Source of the DNA: Pyrus communis
Taxonomy: Eukaryota > Streptophyta > Magnoliopsida > Rosales > Rosaceae
DNA length: 64,000 nucleotides
NCBI RefSeq assembly: GCF_963583255.1
Contig: NC_084811.1
Span: 18,184,088-18,248,087, forward strand
Direction of reading: 5' to 3'
The first letter of the stretch is position 1. Each line of letters begins with the position of its first letter. Positions 46,120 to 57,765 of the stretch are shown here, piece by piece. The notes beneath the pieces are model-generated. The model was not told the DNA's origin and made no database searches. It saw only the letters and a program-made list of their open reading frames with translations. A program made the translations under genes and the position numbers.

Positions 46120-48036
46120 TGATAGGAGCATATTTATGCGACTTAAATGGCTTGTTCTCGTACATTTACGTTATGTTTCTTTAGTTATTTTAGTTCTTTA
46201 TGCTTCTTTTGTGTGTTTTCAGGTTCTAAGGGCAAAGTATGCAAAAGGATGCCTTTTGGAGCCTTTTGGAGCAAATTAGAGATTGGAATGGATATCATAT
46301 GCTTGGAGCCAAAAGGATGGACGAAATTGAAGACTTGAAGTAGGAAAGTTAAATCCTAAAAAGACCTCATGTTTGAGCATCATTGAAAACTCCTACGCAT
46401 TTTAGAACACAAAAACAACATTCCTAGCAACCTTAGGACATTGTCGTGTGTTTCCTTGTGTCTCCCTTCCTTGCCATGCAAGGAAGGGCTTTGTTCCCTA
46501 TTTTAAATACTTAAACACTACCACTTATCATTCACCACATATCATTCACCACTTATCATATCATACATTCATTTATCACTTATCATAATCATTCACTTAT
46601 CACTTAACATATCATACACTTATCACTTATCACTCATAATCATCTACACATTTCAACCATTTAAACACATGTACTTCACCTACAACATCCACCTACTTCA
46701 CCTACAACCACCACTTACTTCACCAACCTCACACACTTACTTCACCTACAAATGACATAGCCATATGTTCCCTCCACTACTCCTATAAATACCCTTGCAT
46801 TCATTCATTCATGGACATCTCATTTCATACACAACACACCACAAACACATCCCTTTCTCTCTTAGCCGTGAGTCTCCCTTAGAATCCAAAAACTATCTTT
46901 CCATTTCCATCACTCCTCACTCCATTCCACACTTCCATTCCCCCAAACCAACTATCCTTAGACCTTATGCTACAATAAAGAGGAAGAGAAGAGGGCCTAA
47001 ACGTTCATACAATTCAAGTTTGAGTTGTTGGAATGTTTAGGTGTTTCTTTGATTTCAATGTTTAATTTTAATTCTCTTTGTTTTGTATGAGGAACTAAAC
47101 CCCCCCTTAGCTAGGGGGTGATTCGAAATATATGTTTATGCTTGCATTTTGATTTGATTACTTCTAATTGCATTTCATAAGTTGTTGATTCAATTTGTTT
47201 AACCGTTTGATTGATAATTTATTTGTGTATGTTTATTAAGAATGCGCGCTTAATTTTCATGCATGAATATGACGCTAGAATATAAATGATTTTCACCTAA
47301 TCGTTATGAACTTATATTCACAAGTAGTGGAGGTTGCTTATAAACAATCGCGTTAAATGAATTCTTGGCACGAGTTTCATGCTCATCATAGTAACGAATG
47401 CCTCGTCAACACTTATAGTTTTCATAATGCTTAATGATCTTTGATTGTATCTTTATTGTGCTGTTCACGTAAAGGACTTTTGGAGAATGTTGTGAATTGC
47501 GTTGCGCTAACCCATCCAATTCATTAACTTAAGGAAAACTTGACGGTTAATTTAAGCGGACCTAATTAACCCGGGGTGATGAGTTTCATAATTTATCGAA
47601 AGATCAACTGGAAATCTTTTTATTATGCAAGTGTAACATATGTGGAGATGACCCCCTTAGCTATTCTATCATCCATTCATTCCATTTCATCAATTTCATA
47701 TTTACATTCTGTCTAGTTTATTTAACTTGTTTCGTTATTTCAATTTTCGTATAAACTTAAATCCCCCTTTACTTTAATGTCAATTTAGTTAGAAATCATT
47801 TTAGTTTGTGTTTTCAAAAGCATTTTGAGTCTTTGGTTTGTCTTAGTGTTTTAAAGTTTAGTTTTACATTCTTTGAGTCTAGTTTAGTGTTTTATATTGT
47901 GTTTTTACGTTTTTGAGTCAAATCCAAGTGATTAACAATCCCTCCTAATCCCCGGTCTAGAACGATCCCTACTTATACATATACTATAATTTGACGAAAA
48001 GAGGGTTTAATTTGTGTGCGTATAAATCTCGCATCA
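46120..48036 (+). repeat. Element C 5' LTR
   Basis: TATAAATA at 46784-46791. Upstream lie arrays of CACTTATCA and TTCACCTACAAC units, the complement of those in B, so B and C are one subfamily. Confidence 0.9.
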
Positions 48037-48041
48037 AATTT

Positions 48042-48059
48042 TGGCGCCGTTGCCGGGGA
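48042..48059 (+). other. Element C primer binding site, tRNA-Asp
   Basis: TGGCGCCGTTGCCGGGGA, five bases after the LTR. Confidence 0.92.
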
Positions 48060-48166
48060 TTAGAAAATTTGCTAATCTCTTGGATTGTTCGTTTCTATTA
48101 TGTATTTTAGTTTTAGTTTTTGAATTGTGTTTTGTTTGTTGAATTCAAGTACTAGAGAAGAACAAC

Positions 48167-49339
48167 ATGGCACTTGATAATGCTTCTCTTTTGTCACAGC
48201 TCATGGAAAGGTCCCAAATGCAAAGGGTCGATATATTTGATCTTCAATCAAGGAATAACGTGTTTTCCAATACTTACAGTTCAGATTGGAGTGATCATTC
48301 AAACTCTATGTGGTGGGAACCTCAACATGTTCAAGAAGAAGGATATTGGCAGCCACACGATGAGTTCTATTCAAGACCTATGCACCCACCACAACCTCAT
48401 ATTCAATATGCCCAACCAAATTTAAGTTCGTCAATAAATTATAACCAAAAGCTTGATGAATTAATTTGTTTGGTGTAGGGCTTACAAAATCAAGACAATG
48501 AGGCTCAACAAGAAGGATATTGGCAGCCGTATGAGGAGTTCTATTCAACGCCTATGCAGTCACCACAACCTGCCCAAAGTAATGTAGGTAATTCAAATGA
48601 TAATGATACGATTTTTCAATTACTTACTACTCTGGAAAAGCAAATTGGGCAGATAGCGGAGTTCGAAGGACAATTTTGCGACCAAGGCGAACTCCCTAGT
48701 TCAACCATTGCAAATCAGAAGGGAGAATTTGAAACTGCCAAGGAAATCATGTTGAGAAGTGACAAGGAGGTTGGAACGGACCCTCAACCATCAAAATCAA
48801 ATCACAAGGAAGAGGAATATACCCAACCCACGGAAAGGGTGGAAACACCTTTACCGGAGGCACCTATTGCTCCTATGCCATCTAATACAGGTATGGTTGT
48901 TCCAAATTTCATTATTTTTAACCCCGTTCCAACAAGTATCCCTATTCCTTGCAGATTCATGACTTCCAAGGAAGAAGAAGGTGAAAAAGACATCTTGGAA
49001 GCCCTTCCAAAGGTGACAAGTAGGGAATGTCATGAATTCATCAAAGAGGACGGTCTTGAAACCACAAAATCCAAAGAAGTTGAATTTGATGACATTGGAC
49101 AAGTCATAACCATCACATGCAATCTGGCCAAGTCCAATATCCCTGAAACTTTCAAAGGAGTGGTGTTTGTCATTGAGTTCTTGTCAGACAAAACAAGTAA
49201 GTCATTTTTTTCAAATTCCATTACATTTTATACTAACTTGTTGTTTTTTATGAATCAGGCACCTACATTAGAATTCAAACCAATGCCGGTTCACTTCAAG
49301 TATCACCTTCCATTCAAGGACCAATTCCATGCCGTTTGA
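48167..49339 (+). pseudogene. Gag-like ORF of element C, one nonsense codon
   Basis: Close relative of the ORF in B; starts MALDNASLLSQLMERSQ. A TAG at 48476-48478 stands where B has CAG (after CLV). After the stop the frame continues to 49339 and is a little longer than in B: it keeps TIFQLLTTLEKQIGQIAEF, part of which B has lost. The same segments follow (GELPSSTIAN, SDKEVGTDPQP, IPIPCRFMTSKEEEG, APTLEFKPMPVHFK). The possible 62-base intron is at 49197-49258, with GTAAGT donor, TACTAAC 28 bases before the end and a T-rich stretch before CAG. Confidence 0.7.
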
Positions 49340-49347
49340 TTTTATTT

Positions 49348-49352
<5 letters not shown>

Positions 49353-49394
<42 letters not shown>
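49353..49394 (+). repeat. Poly(A) tract between convergent ORFs (C)
   Basis: 42 A, 13 bases after the gag stop; the longest of the four. Confidence 0.75.
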
Positions 49395-49395
<1 letters not shown>

Positions 49396-49415
49396 ATGGC
49401 AGAATGATGGAGCCT

Positions 49416-50087
49416 TCACAGAGGATGTTTACGTGAAGCCCCACTACGAGGCGTCGAAGCAGAAGGAATAGAAGCAGAAGGCATAGGAGCAGAAGGCATA
49501 GAAGCAGGAGGCATAGAAGCGGAAGGCATCGGAGCTAGAGCATTCCAGGCCTCAATACTTGGCCAAACGCTGGATGACCCAGGAAAAAGGTGCCTCTGGA
49601 GATAAGACGCAAGCCTTTGACGGTCATTGTGAATTCGACCCTCAGATTCTTGCAGCTCATCAAGCTTCCTCTTCATGCCCGCCGAATAGTTATTTGCAAG
49701 CACATGCAAACTTCTATTCTCGTACTTAAGCTGTTTGATTTCCTGCTTAAGACTTTCCACCTCTGCCATCAACGATTCCACTTGGCGGGACCGAGCAAGC
49801 AGGCGTTGGCCCATGTTGGACACAGAGCTCGCACACTGAACACTAAGTGCGAGGGACTCTTGAACGGCCAACTCATCGGACCGTCCTGACAGCAGCCTAC
49901 TATCTTTTGGAGTGAGGAGGTTCCTAGCTACTATTGTAGCTGTTGTGGCGTCCTGCATCACAGAGTCTTCACCTGAAAGAGGACCGTTAGAAGATAAAAA
50001 AGAAGGGCGCCATACATTACCTTGACGGGGTGCAACCGGATCGCTGCTGAGACTCAAATCTAAGCTAAGGTTCGATGAGTTTGCCAT
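49416..50087 (-). CDS. Antisense coiled-coil ORF of element C (223 aa)
   Basis: Intact, MANSSNLS start at 50087. LSLDLSL at 7-13, RQVESLMAEVESLKQEIKQL in the coiled coil, five M/I-P-(S/P)-A units in the tail, end ASRKHPL. Differs from B at scattered residues and in the order of tail units. It stays open although the sense gag of the same element has a stop. Confidence 0.8.
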   Translation of the reverse strand: MANSSNLSLDLSLSSDPVAPRQGNVWRPSFLSSNGPLSGEDSVMQDATTATIVARNLLTPKDSRLLSGRSDELAVQESLALSVQCASSVSNMGQRLLARSRQVESLMAEVESLKQEIKQLKYENRSLHVLANNYSAGMKRKLDELQESEGRIHNDRQRLASYLQRHLFPGSSSVWPSIEAWNALAPMPSASMPPASMPSAPMPSASIPSASTPRSGASRKHPL

Positions 50088-50674
50088 TTTTTTCAAAAGT
50101 GTTCAAAGAGAATGGGTGGATGGAGTTAAATTTCGAAGGGCCGGAGACGATTTTCAAGAATGGGAGATCTTCAGAGTGTGTATGTTGGCAGTGATCGAAA
50201 GCTCTATAAAAAGCCAAGGCGACGCGTCCACCGATTCAAAGAGCCGGATTTTCCGGCGTAATTTAGGCGACGCGTTCTCGGCTTTTCAGAAGACGTGTTC
50301 AACTTTGTCAAAAGATTTCTTCTTTTCAGAAAACACGTGGAGGCCATCATCGTAACTACACATCTTTAGCCGACAAGCGCAAAGTTCTGCGACGCTTTCT
50401 CTGCTTTTCAGAAAACGTGTGCAGCTTTGTCAAAAGGAGCCGCATCTGCACTACCACGTGTCGTTCAAAGAGAAGGGGCGTCGTTCAGAAATCGAAGGGG
50501 CACCTACTCAGAAATCGAAGAGGCGTATTCAAAGATCGAAGAGGCGCCACTATTTCAAAAAGCCGGATTTGCGGGATCAAAACGTTTGTCGACAAGGGTA
50601 AAAAGTACCAACACTTGCTATTATCTCTATATATGTCGACCTTCATCTTTTATGGCAGGGCAAACCTGAAGAAA
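50088..50674. promoter_or_regulatory. Control region of the antisense ORF (C)
   Basis: TATAAAAAG near 50205, a damaged dyad (CTTTGTCA kept near 50305, second arm changed to CTTCTTTTCAG), ACACGTGG near 50333, CACGTG at 50455-50460, tandem TTCAGAAATCGAAG-type units (about 50463-50548), TATATAT at 50628-50634. Confidence 0.6.
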
Positions 50675-51013
50675 ATGCCCAACTCTCCCTCACCTCTGAG
50701 GGCGCACTCCCAACAAAGCCTTTCGAAATACTCAATTTTTTCTTCCCCAAAGATGATACCAGATGCCTGGAGTACAGATGACCCAGGAGGAAACAGCACA
50801 ACAAATACATGTGCTGATTCATTCACCGCTTCTTCAAAAGCAAAGGTATCTCATATCATCAAGGTCAAAAGCAAAAGTATCTCATATCATGCTCTTTCCC
50901 TGTCTTTTTCTTTGTCCTTGTTCTTACTTGCATGGCAAAGTAAAAGAAGCAATCAGCCGGCACTTGGAGCCAGTCTTCTGATCTGGAGCCGACTGCCTGG
51001 AATCTATTCCTGA
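50675..51013 (+). CDS. Extended version of the small ORF (C, 112 aa)
   Basis: Starts MPNSPSPLRAHSQQSLSKY like A and B, but the stop TAA reads TCA and the frame runs on through sequence that is out of frame or untranslated in the other copies. The tail has a Leu/Ser-rich stretch (LSLSFSLSLFLLAW). Probably a chance extension rather than a gene. Confidence 0.2.
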   Translation: MPNSPSPLRAHSQQSLSKYSIFSSPKMIPDAWSTDDPGGNSTTNTCADSFTASSKAKVSHIIKVKSKSISYHALSLSFSLSLFLLAWQSKRSNQPALGASLLIWSRLPGIYS

Positions 51014-53103
51014 TTGCTTACCTAGCGTTGCTCTCGAGTAGTCATCTTCAACGGTTGATACACTTCCAGAGAAGGGACCACTCCTGCAAAGATTGAACAA
51101 AGAAACAGATAAAAGGGGTAAGCTCAGACCTTCGGGGGAGACCAAAAGAACCATCCTGCTGCCCAGTTCAAGAAGTAGCACAAAGGAAAATCAACGATGG
51201 GCAGAAACCAGTTCAAGAGTAAGCCTGTGGAATCACAAAGATCAAAGCCTCAATGCAATTACCAAGGAGAAGATGGAATTTACACTTCATAACCAGATTT
51301 GCATCCCTAAACTCTTCTCTTTGTTAATTACATTCTGCCATGTTTAGTATGTTTAAGTGTTTTTTGTGTGTTTACTTATGCTTTGTGTGAATCTATGCTT
51401 AAAACATTGAGGACAATGTTTGATTTAAGTGTGGAGGGGTAACTAAGTATGTTGATGCAAATTCGTTGAATTTTATCACCCATAACTTCAAGTGTTGTTC
51501 CTTGCTGTTTTAAATGTTTTTAAGGTGTTTTTAAACTGTTTTAGCGTGTTTTGTTTTATAACTCCGAAAATCACATAAAAATTTGAAAAACATTTTTTTT
51601 GAAAAGCCTAAAAAGAGTGTTTTGAGTTGTTTTTGTGTCTTAGGGTACCTTCCAACACAATGATTAGGATTTGGTTTGTAATTGCATGACTGTTAAAAAG
51701 AGTTATAAACATGGATGAAAGTTTGATTTACTCTTGGTATATGCTTGGTTATGGTTATAATGTATGACTTCACATGCAATCATAAAAGAAAAATTCGTTT
51801 TTGTAACATGCTTGAAGGAAAGAACTCAAACAAACGCTACAACCCTGTGAGACTCGAGCCATTACCTTATTTGGAGAGTTATAATCTGTGATTCTTTGTT
51901 TTCTAAAGTTGTTGCATGATCTCATTATTCCTTGCTTGGTTGCTACTTAGAATGCAATTGTATCATGATAGAACTAAATGCTAGAACTTATATCCGTTTC
52001 ATTCAAATGATGACATTGAATTGCATAACATATATCAAGATGAAGTTGTGTAGTTGCCACCATAGCCAAATAGCCTTACTTCCCATATTTCGTATATATT
52101 AGTTTTAACCCTGTTGAGCCTCGTTTAGCCTATTTTCTTTGCTAACCACATCACCCCTTACCTAGCCTAGAGTAGGACTTTCCTATACCCTTGTTCTTGA
52201 AGTATAATGAGCATGACTTAAATGAATTCCTTTTGAGTTACATTATGCAAGAAAATGAGTGTGGGGGAGTAAAAGTTTGTTTTTTTAAGTTTATATGTAT
52301 GTTTTGAAGAAAAAGAAGAAGAAAAGAAAGAAAAGGAGTGAAAATAAGTGAAAATGAACTCACGAGCGTTGATGGTTGAAGAAAGGGTCCAAAAAAAAAT
52401 GAATATGGCCCTAAGTTCTGTGTAATTCCCCCTTGGGTGATCAAAGTTGACTTCTGCATTCTAAAGGAAATTCTAAGTGCCTAATTCAATACTTTGCTCA
52501 CTATTGCTTGAAGAACGTTTGTTATCTTTACCTTTCATTTTTAGCCAATTACCCCAAGCCCCGTTACAACCCTTGACTTCTATATTGAGTGTTATGTATT
52601 TCAATTGTGGAGTTTGAACTTGGTATGAGCTTATGGTGTCACTGGTTCTCGCGTCTAAGTAGTAGCATTCCATTCATGAGATCATATCTAAACATGCTTA
52701 TTAACTCCAGAAAATGCTTTCCTTATTATAACATATGTGAGTGTTCGTCTACATGTTTACATCAATCTTCTCACATATACCTAGTGTAGGGTGTGTAGTC
52801 AGAAAATCTGTGTGAAAAACGAGAGTACATCTAGTAAGAAATTGAGGGAATTCTCTAAGGCATGTTACTACATTCAAAACATGGTTTTAAATGCTTAATT
52901 GTGAACTAGTATGTGGTGACTATGAGTAAGAATGTACTTAAGTGTAAAGATGGCTCAAATCTGTGAGAATAATGATTTTTAACTTGTCATGTGCATTGGA
53001 AGTCCCTGATACGATTGTTGGAAGGTGTAGGTTGTGTTTTGTTCTTTTTGTTTTGTTTTTCTGTTTTGCTCGAGGACTAGCAAAAGCTAAGTGTGGGGGT
53101 ATT
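51014..53103 (+). other. Element C 3' untranslated internal region
   Basis: Homologue of the regions in A and B, without a gene. The long G run of A is only GTGTGGAGGGG here (51430). A-rich run near 52305-52335. Ends with TAAGTGTGGGGGTATT before the 3' LTR. Confidence 0.75.
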
Positions 53104-54968
53104 TGATAGGAGCATATTTATGCGACTTAAATGGCTTGTTCTCGTACATTTACGTTATGTTTCTTTAGTTATTTTAGTTCTTTATGCTTCTTTTGTGTGT
53201 TTTCAGGTTCTAAGGGCAAAGTATGCAAAAGGATGCCTTTTGGAGCCTTTTGGGAGCAAATTAGAGATTGGAATGGATATCATATGCTTGGAGCCAAAAG
53301 GATGGACGAAATTGAAGACTTGAAGTAGGCAAGTTAAATCCTAAAAAGACCTCATGTTTGAGCATCATTGAAAACTCCTACGCATTTTAGAACACAAAAA
53401 CAACATTCCTAGCAACCTTAGGACATTGTCGTGTGTTTCCTTGTGTCTCCCTTCCTTGCCATGCAAGGAAGGGCTTTGTTCCCTATTTTAAATACTTAAA
53501 CACTACCGCTTATCATTCACCACATATCATTCACCACTTATCATATCATACATTCATTTATCACTTATCATAATCATTCACTTATCACTTAACATATCAT
53601 ACACTTATCACTTATCACTCATAATCATCTACACATTTCAACCATTTAAACACATGTATTTCACCTACAACATCCACCTACTTCACCTACAACATCCACC
53701 TACTTCACCTACAACCTCCACTTACTTCACCAACCTCACACACTTACTTCACCTACAAATGACATAGCCATATGTTCCCTCCACTACTCCTATAAATACC
53801 CTTGCATTCATTCATTCATGGACATCTCATTTCATACACAACATACCACAAACACATCCCTTTCTCTCTTAGCCGTGAGTCTCCCTTAGAATCCAAAAAC
53901 CATCTTTCCATTTCCATCACTCCTCACTCCATTCCACACTTCCATTCCCCCAAACCAACTATCCTTAGACCTTATGCTACAATAAAGAGGAAGAGAAGAG
54001 GGCCTAAACGTTCATACAATTCAAGTTTGAGTTGTTGGAATGTTTAGGTGTTTCTTTGATTTCAATGTTTAATTTTAATTCTCTTTGTTTTGTATGAGGA
54101 ACTAAACCCCCCCCCCCCCTTAGCTAGGGGGTGATTCGAAATATATGTTTATGCTTGCATTTTGATTTGATTACTTCTAATTGCATTTCATAAGTTGTTG
54201 ATTCAATTTGTTTAACCGTTTGATTGATAACTTATTTATGTACTTATATTCACAAGTAGTGGAGGTTGCTTATAAACAATCGCGTTAAATGAATTCTTGG
54301 CACGAGTTTCATGCTCATTATAGTAACGAATGCCTCGTCAACACTTATAGTTTTCATAATGCTTAATGATCTTTGATTGTACCTTTATTGTGTTGTTCAC
54401 GTAAAGGACTTTTGGAGAATGTTGTGAATTGCGTTGCGCTAACCCATCCAATTCATTAACTTAAGGAAAACTTGACGGTTAATTTAAGCGGACCTAATTA
54501 ACCCGGGGTGATGAGTTTCATAATTTATCAAAAGATCAACTGGAAATCTTTTTATTATGCAAGTGTAACATATGTGGAGATGACCCCCTTAGCTATTCTA
54601 TCATCCATTCATTCCATTTCATCAATTTCATATTTACATTCTGTCTAGTTTATTTAACTTGTTTCGTTATTTCAAATTTCGTATAAACTTAAATCCCCCT
54701 TTACTTTAATGTCAATTTAGTTAGAAATCATTTTAGTTTGTGTTTTCAAAAGCATTTTGAGTCTTTGGTTTGTCTTAGTGTTTTAAAGTTTAGTTTTACA
54801 TTCTTTGAGTCTAGTTTAGTGTTTTATATTGTGTTTTTACGTTTTTGAGTCAAATCCAAGTGATTAACAATCCCTCCTAATCCCCGGTCCAGAACGATCC
54901 CTACTTATACATATACTATAATTTGACGAAAAGAGGGTTTAATTTGTGTGCGTATAAATCTCGCATCA
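53104..54968 (+). repeat. Element C 3' LTR
   Basis: Partner of 46120-48036; TATAAATA at 53791-53798; a C run of 13 at 54108-54119 next to TTAGCTAGGGGG; internal deletion of about 85 bases after TTATTTATGTA near 54240. Confidence 0.9.
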
Positions 54969-54973
54969 GACCC

Positions 54974-55559
54974 TGTATCGCAGAACCCGCTTTGATTGAT
55001 TCATCCTTAATACCATCTGGCAAAGGCCATCCTAAGCATGAAAGTAATTCCATAAACACAGACACATAAACACAAGAACAAGAGCTAAATTATCAAATGT
55101 AGGAGAAAACAAGAGAGACCCATATGGGAAAACAATGAATAACATAGACCCATTGAAGCAAAATTTCAAATTTTCACAGTTGAGTTAAATATACAAGAGA
55201 GAAATCAAGAAAAGTGCAGTAATTTCAAGAGACTGAGAGAGATTTGAGTACCTTTTGAGAAGAAATTGGGAGAAAGGATAGCTAAGAAACTAGGTCTTCA
55301 AATCAAAGAGAGTAGAGTATGAGAGCAAGCAGCTAAGGTTTGAGGAAGACGAAAGCGCGATGCAGTCATGGCCACCAACAATCCGTCATCAGCAAAGTTG
55401 AGAGACTAAGAGACGAGGGGTGGAAGTAGAATATATGAGTTCTAATTGGGGCTTTGTGTTTATGTTTTTTTTTTTTCCTCTGCCTTTAGTAAAACAAATG
55501 GTGCTGAATTGACTTTTCTCACATACCTAGGTCACCTAATCTTAGGTTATGTCCAGAAC
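54974..55559 (-). pseudogene. Probable 5' end of the split CACTA gene
   Basis: Read on the minus strand: a TATA-like TCATATATTC near 55437, a CT-rich leader, a CAAAAG|GTACTC donor-like site near 55254, then further on an ATG at about 55052 opening MELLSCLGWPLPDGIKDESI and running into the element C insertion. The position beside the 5' terminus of the CACTA and the same strand as the transposase exons at 25543-26578 suggest they are one gene, pulled about 28 kb apart by nested elements. The protein start itself I do not recognise; the link is inference. Confidence 0.35.
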
Positions 55560-55788
55560 CCAATCTTTTCGTCACCCAGTGAAAACAATTGGGCGGCAAA
55601 TTTTGGCGCCAAAAAATTTGTCAGGAATTTAGACTTGCTATGTGACGAACAACATTCCAAAATTGTTTTGTATCCCACAATAGTGTATGTGACGCTTTTT
55701 TTAAATTCCTCACCTATTATACTAAAATGTGATGAATTTATAGGTGTCATATAAAATGTCGTCACCTAATCCATGGTTTCTTGTAGTG
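55560..55788 (-). repeat. CACTA terminal and subterminal repeats, right end
   Basis: Ends TTTCTTGTAGTG, complement of the left CACTACAAGAAA, preceded by CGTCACCTAATCCATGG (left end: CCATGT/ATGGCTTAGGTGGCGAC) and several GTGACG/GTGATGAAT motifs. Confidence 0.85.
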
Positions 55789-56343
55789 TTCAACTGTTTG
55801 TTCACGTGGGATTTGAAGTCATCAACACCTGAGAACAGTTGACATGATGTTGGCTCTTTACATTGAAGCTGCTAAGCATGGATGAGTTAGCCCCAACAAA
55901 CTCTACCCGAGTCTACAATAGCCAAAAGACAAGAATGGCTTCAACAATTATTTTGTCTCATCAATTTACATCATTCAAATCATGTACAAAAAGGTAATCC
56001 AAATTTTGAAAATTACTAGTTAATTACCAAGTGCATTAACAAGTTGCAAAGATACCACATGGATTGAAGTTTCTATAAGAATATCCATGGACTTAGTGCT
56101 CCTAAATTGTTGCATGCTCGAAACATGATAGTCGCTGCATGGATTCAAGTCTCAAAAAGACAATTCATGGACATGGCAATTTTATTATGTTTCATGCCTG
56201 AAGCATGATAGATATAGGTTCCAATGAGTCAACTTCCCAGAAGTGGAGATTAAAAAATCCAAGCTCTATAACGCTCTAGAGGAGGTTATGATCCAAGTTC
56301 TCAATTCAATTCATCCAATAAGATGTGATTGTCCTAAAGAGAC
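55789..56343 (-). other. Right part of element E
   Basis: Begins TTCAAC, the continuation of the sequence broken at 15998. It then diverges from the matching part of A-D. No gene. It ends where the LTR of element D begins; GAGAC just before that is the left copy of D's expected target duplication. Confidence 0.45.
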
Positions 56344-57699
56344 TGTAGACATCGAAATTTCAGTAAAACAAATGTTCACCAACGCATTAAAGTTTTGACA
56401 TGTCAGGGCATACATGGCATACGCCACGTGTCGTACAAATTGTACACATGGCATGTGACTCAACAAAATAGGAAGAAATACCCTTGGATGATTAAACAAG
56501 TTTTTTTCTTCTCAATTTGGGCAATGACAAGGTAAGCACATTTCAATCCATTGAGGATCAAAACAAGTTTTTCTTCTCATGTTGGGCAATGACAAGGCAA
56601 GCACACTTCAATCCATTACGGATCAAAGCAAGTTTTTCTCATTTGGGCAATGACAAAGCATACACATTTCAAGTTTAAAATGGTGTTAAGTGGGAAATTA
56701 GGCCATAAGTTAGACCACTTCAAGTTTAAAATGGTATTAAGTGGGAAATTAGGCCATAAGTTACACCGCTTCAATTTCAATATTGCATTAAGTGGGAAAA
56801 TTAGGCAATGGTGCTTGGAAAGGAAAAAAATATTTTGTGGTGGTGATTCATTCTCAAAGCCTATAAATAGGCTTCTCCATCAAGGTATCAAGCATCAAGG
56901 AATTCACAAATACATTTCTCTACTCCAAAATTAGAAGAGAATTCCCCAAATCCTTGAAGCTTTGAAACTCCAAAGCTTCCAACCATCCAAATTCCCAAGA
57001 ATTCCGAAGGATCAAGAAAGCTCTCTTCGTTCTTCGTTAAATCCTCTTTCAAGATCAAGCCCCGACGGCCCTTGAAGAAAGTGTTCATCCGTTCATCCTA
57101 AGCATAAGCCCCCAACGGCCCTTTGGATCAACAACCTCAACAAATCCACACATCCAATCGTTCTTCAAGATTAAGCCCAAAAGCCCTTGAAGATCCGCTC
57201 ATCCATCAACCTTCAAGATCAAGCCCAAAAGCCCTTGAAGAAATCCACACAACCATTATTCAAGATCAAGCCCCGATGGCCCTTGAAGAAAGTGTTCATC
57301 GTTCATCCTAAGATCAAGCCCCAACGGCCCCTTGGATCAACAGCACAAACAAATCCACACATCCAATCGTTCTTCAAGACTAAGCCCAAAAGCCCTTGAA
57401 GATCTGCTCATCCATCAACCTTCAAGATCAAGCCCAAAAGCCCTTGAAAAAAATCCATACACCCATTCTTCAAGATCAAGCCCAATGCCCCTTGAAGATC
57501 CGTTCATCAACTGTTCATCCTTAGATCAAGCCCCGACGACCCTTTGGATCAACAACTCATCCATAAACCTACACCCTACGAAGATAGAATCAGAGGACCA
57601 AATTTGAGAGAGATCGTAACCCCAAAATCATAAACACAAAAATATTATTTTGTACACGTTATTCTGGTTTCTTGTTTCAAGGAATCTTTCGTGTTCACA
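56344..57699 (+). repeat. Element D 5' LTR
   Basis: Starts TGTAGACATCGAAATTTC and ends GTGTTCACA. Promoter box TATAAATAG at 56862-56870, centred in AGCCTAT-AA-ATAGGCT. Upstream, a 65-base unit (from about 56517) and a 51-base unit (from about 56668) each occur about three times. Downstream of the box, the transcribed part holds an array of AAGCCC-AAAAGCCCTTGAAGA-type units (57050-57560). The start is set by the TG and the known form of such LTRs; no 3' copy is in view to confirm it. Confidence 0.7.
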
Positions 57700-57703
57700 A
57701 ATT

Positions 57704-57720
57704 TGGCACGCCCGGTGGGA
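57704..57720 (+). other. Element D primer binding site
   Basis: TGGCACGCCCGGTGGGA four bases after the LTR. This is a different primer from the tRNA-Asp of A, B and C; in the Tat branch it is usually tRNA-Arg, which I did not verify base by base. Confidence 0.7.
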
Positions 57721-57765
57721 TATCTCTACCTCTCATCTCTATCCTCAAATCATCGAAAAACGCAA

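Larger units (their letters stand above)
46120..54968 (+). mobile_element. Element C: non-autonomous Athila-derived LTR retrotransposon
   Basis: LTRs 46120-48036 (1917 bases) and 53104-54968 (1865 bases) begin TGATAGGAGC and end CGCATCA; GACCC flanks both sides (46115-46119 and 54969-54973). Same plan as B: tRNA-Asp primer site, gag-like frame, poly(A), antisense ORF, control region, untranslated stretch, polypurine end GTGTGGGGGTATT. A deletion of about 85 bases near 54240 and more substitutions show it is older than B. Confidence 0.93.
15999..55788 (-). mobile_element. CACTA (En/Spm) DNA transposon holding four nested retrotransposons
   Basis: The left end is CACTACAAGAAA and the right end TTTCTTGTAGTG, perfect inverted ends of the CACTA type, flanked on both sides by TTC (15996-15998 and 55789-55791), the 3-base duplication expected of this superfamily. 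Both ends carry GTGACGAAT-type subterminal repeats. Without the nested elements A, I(+B) and C, the transposon is roughly 4.1 kb. Its gene pieces read on the minus strand, so 55788 is the 5' end. The uninterrupted target sequence is visible in elements A-D (CATCTTCAAC), which proves that E was hit. Confidence 0.9.
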
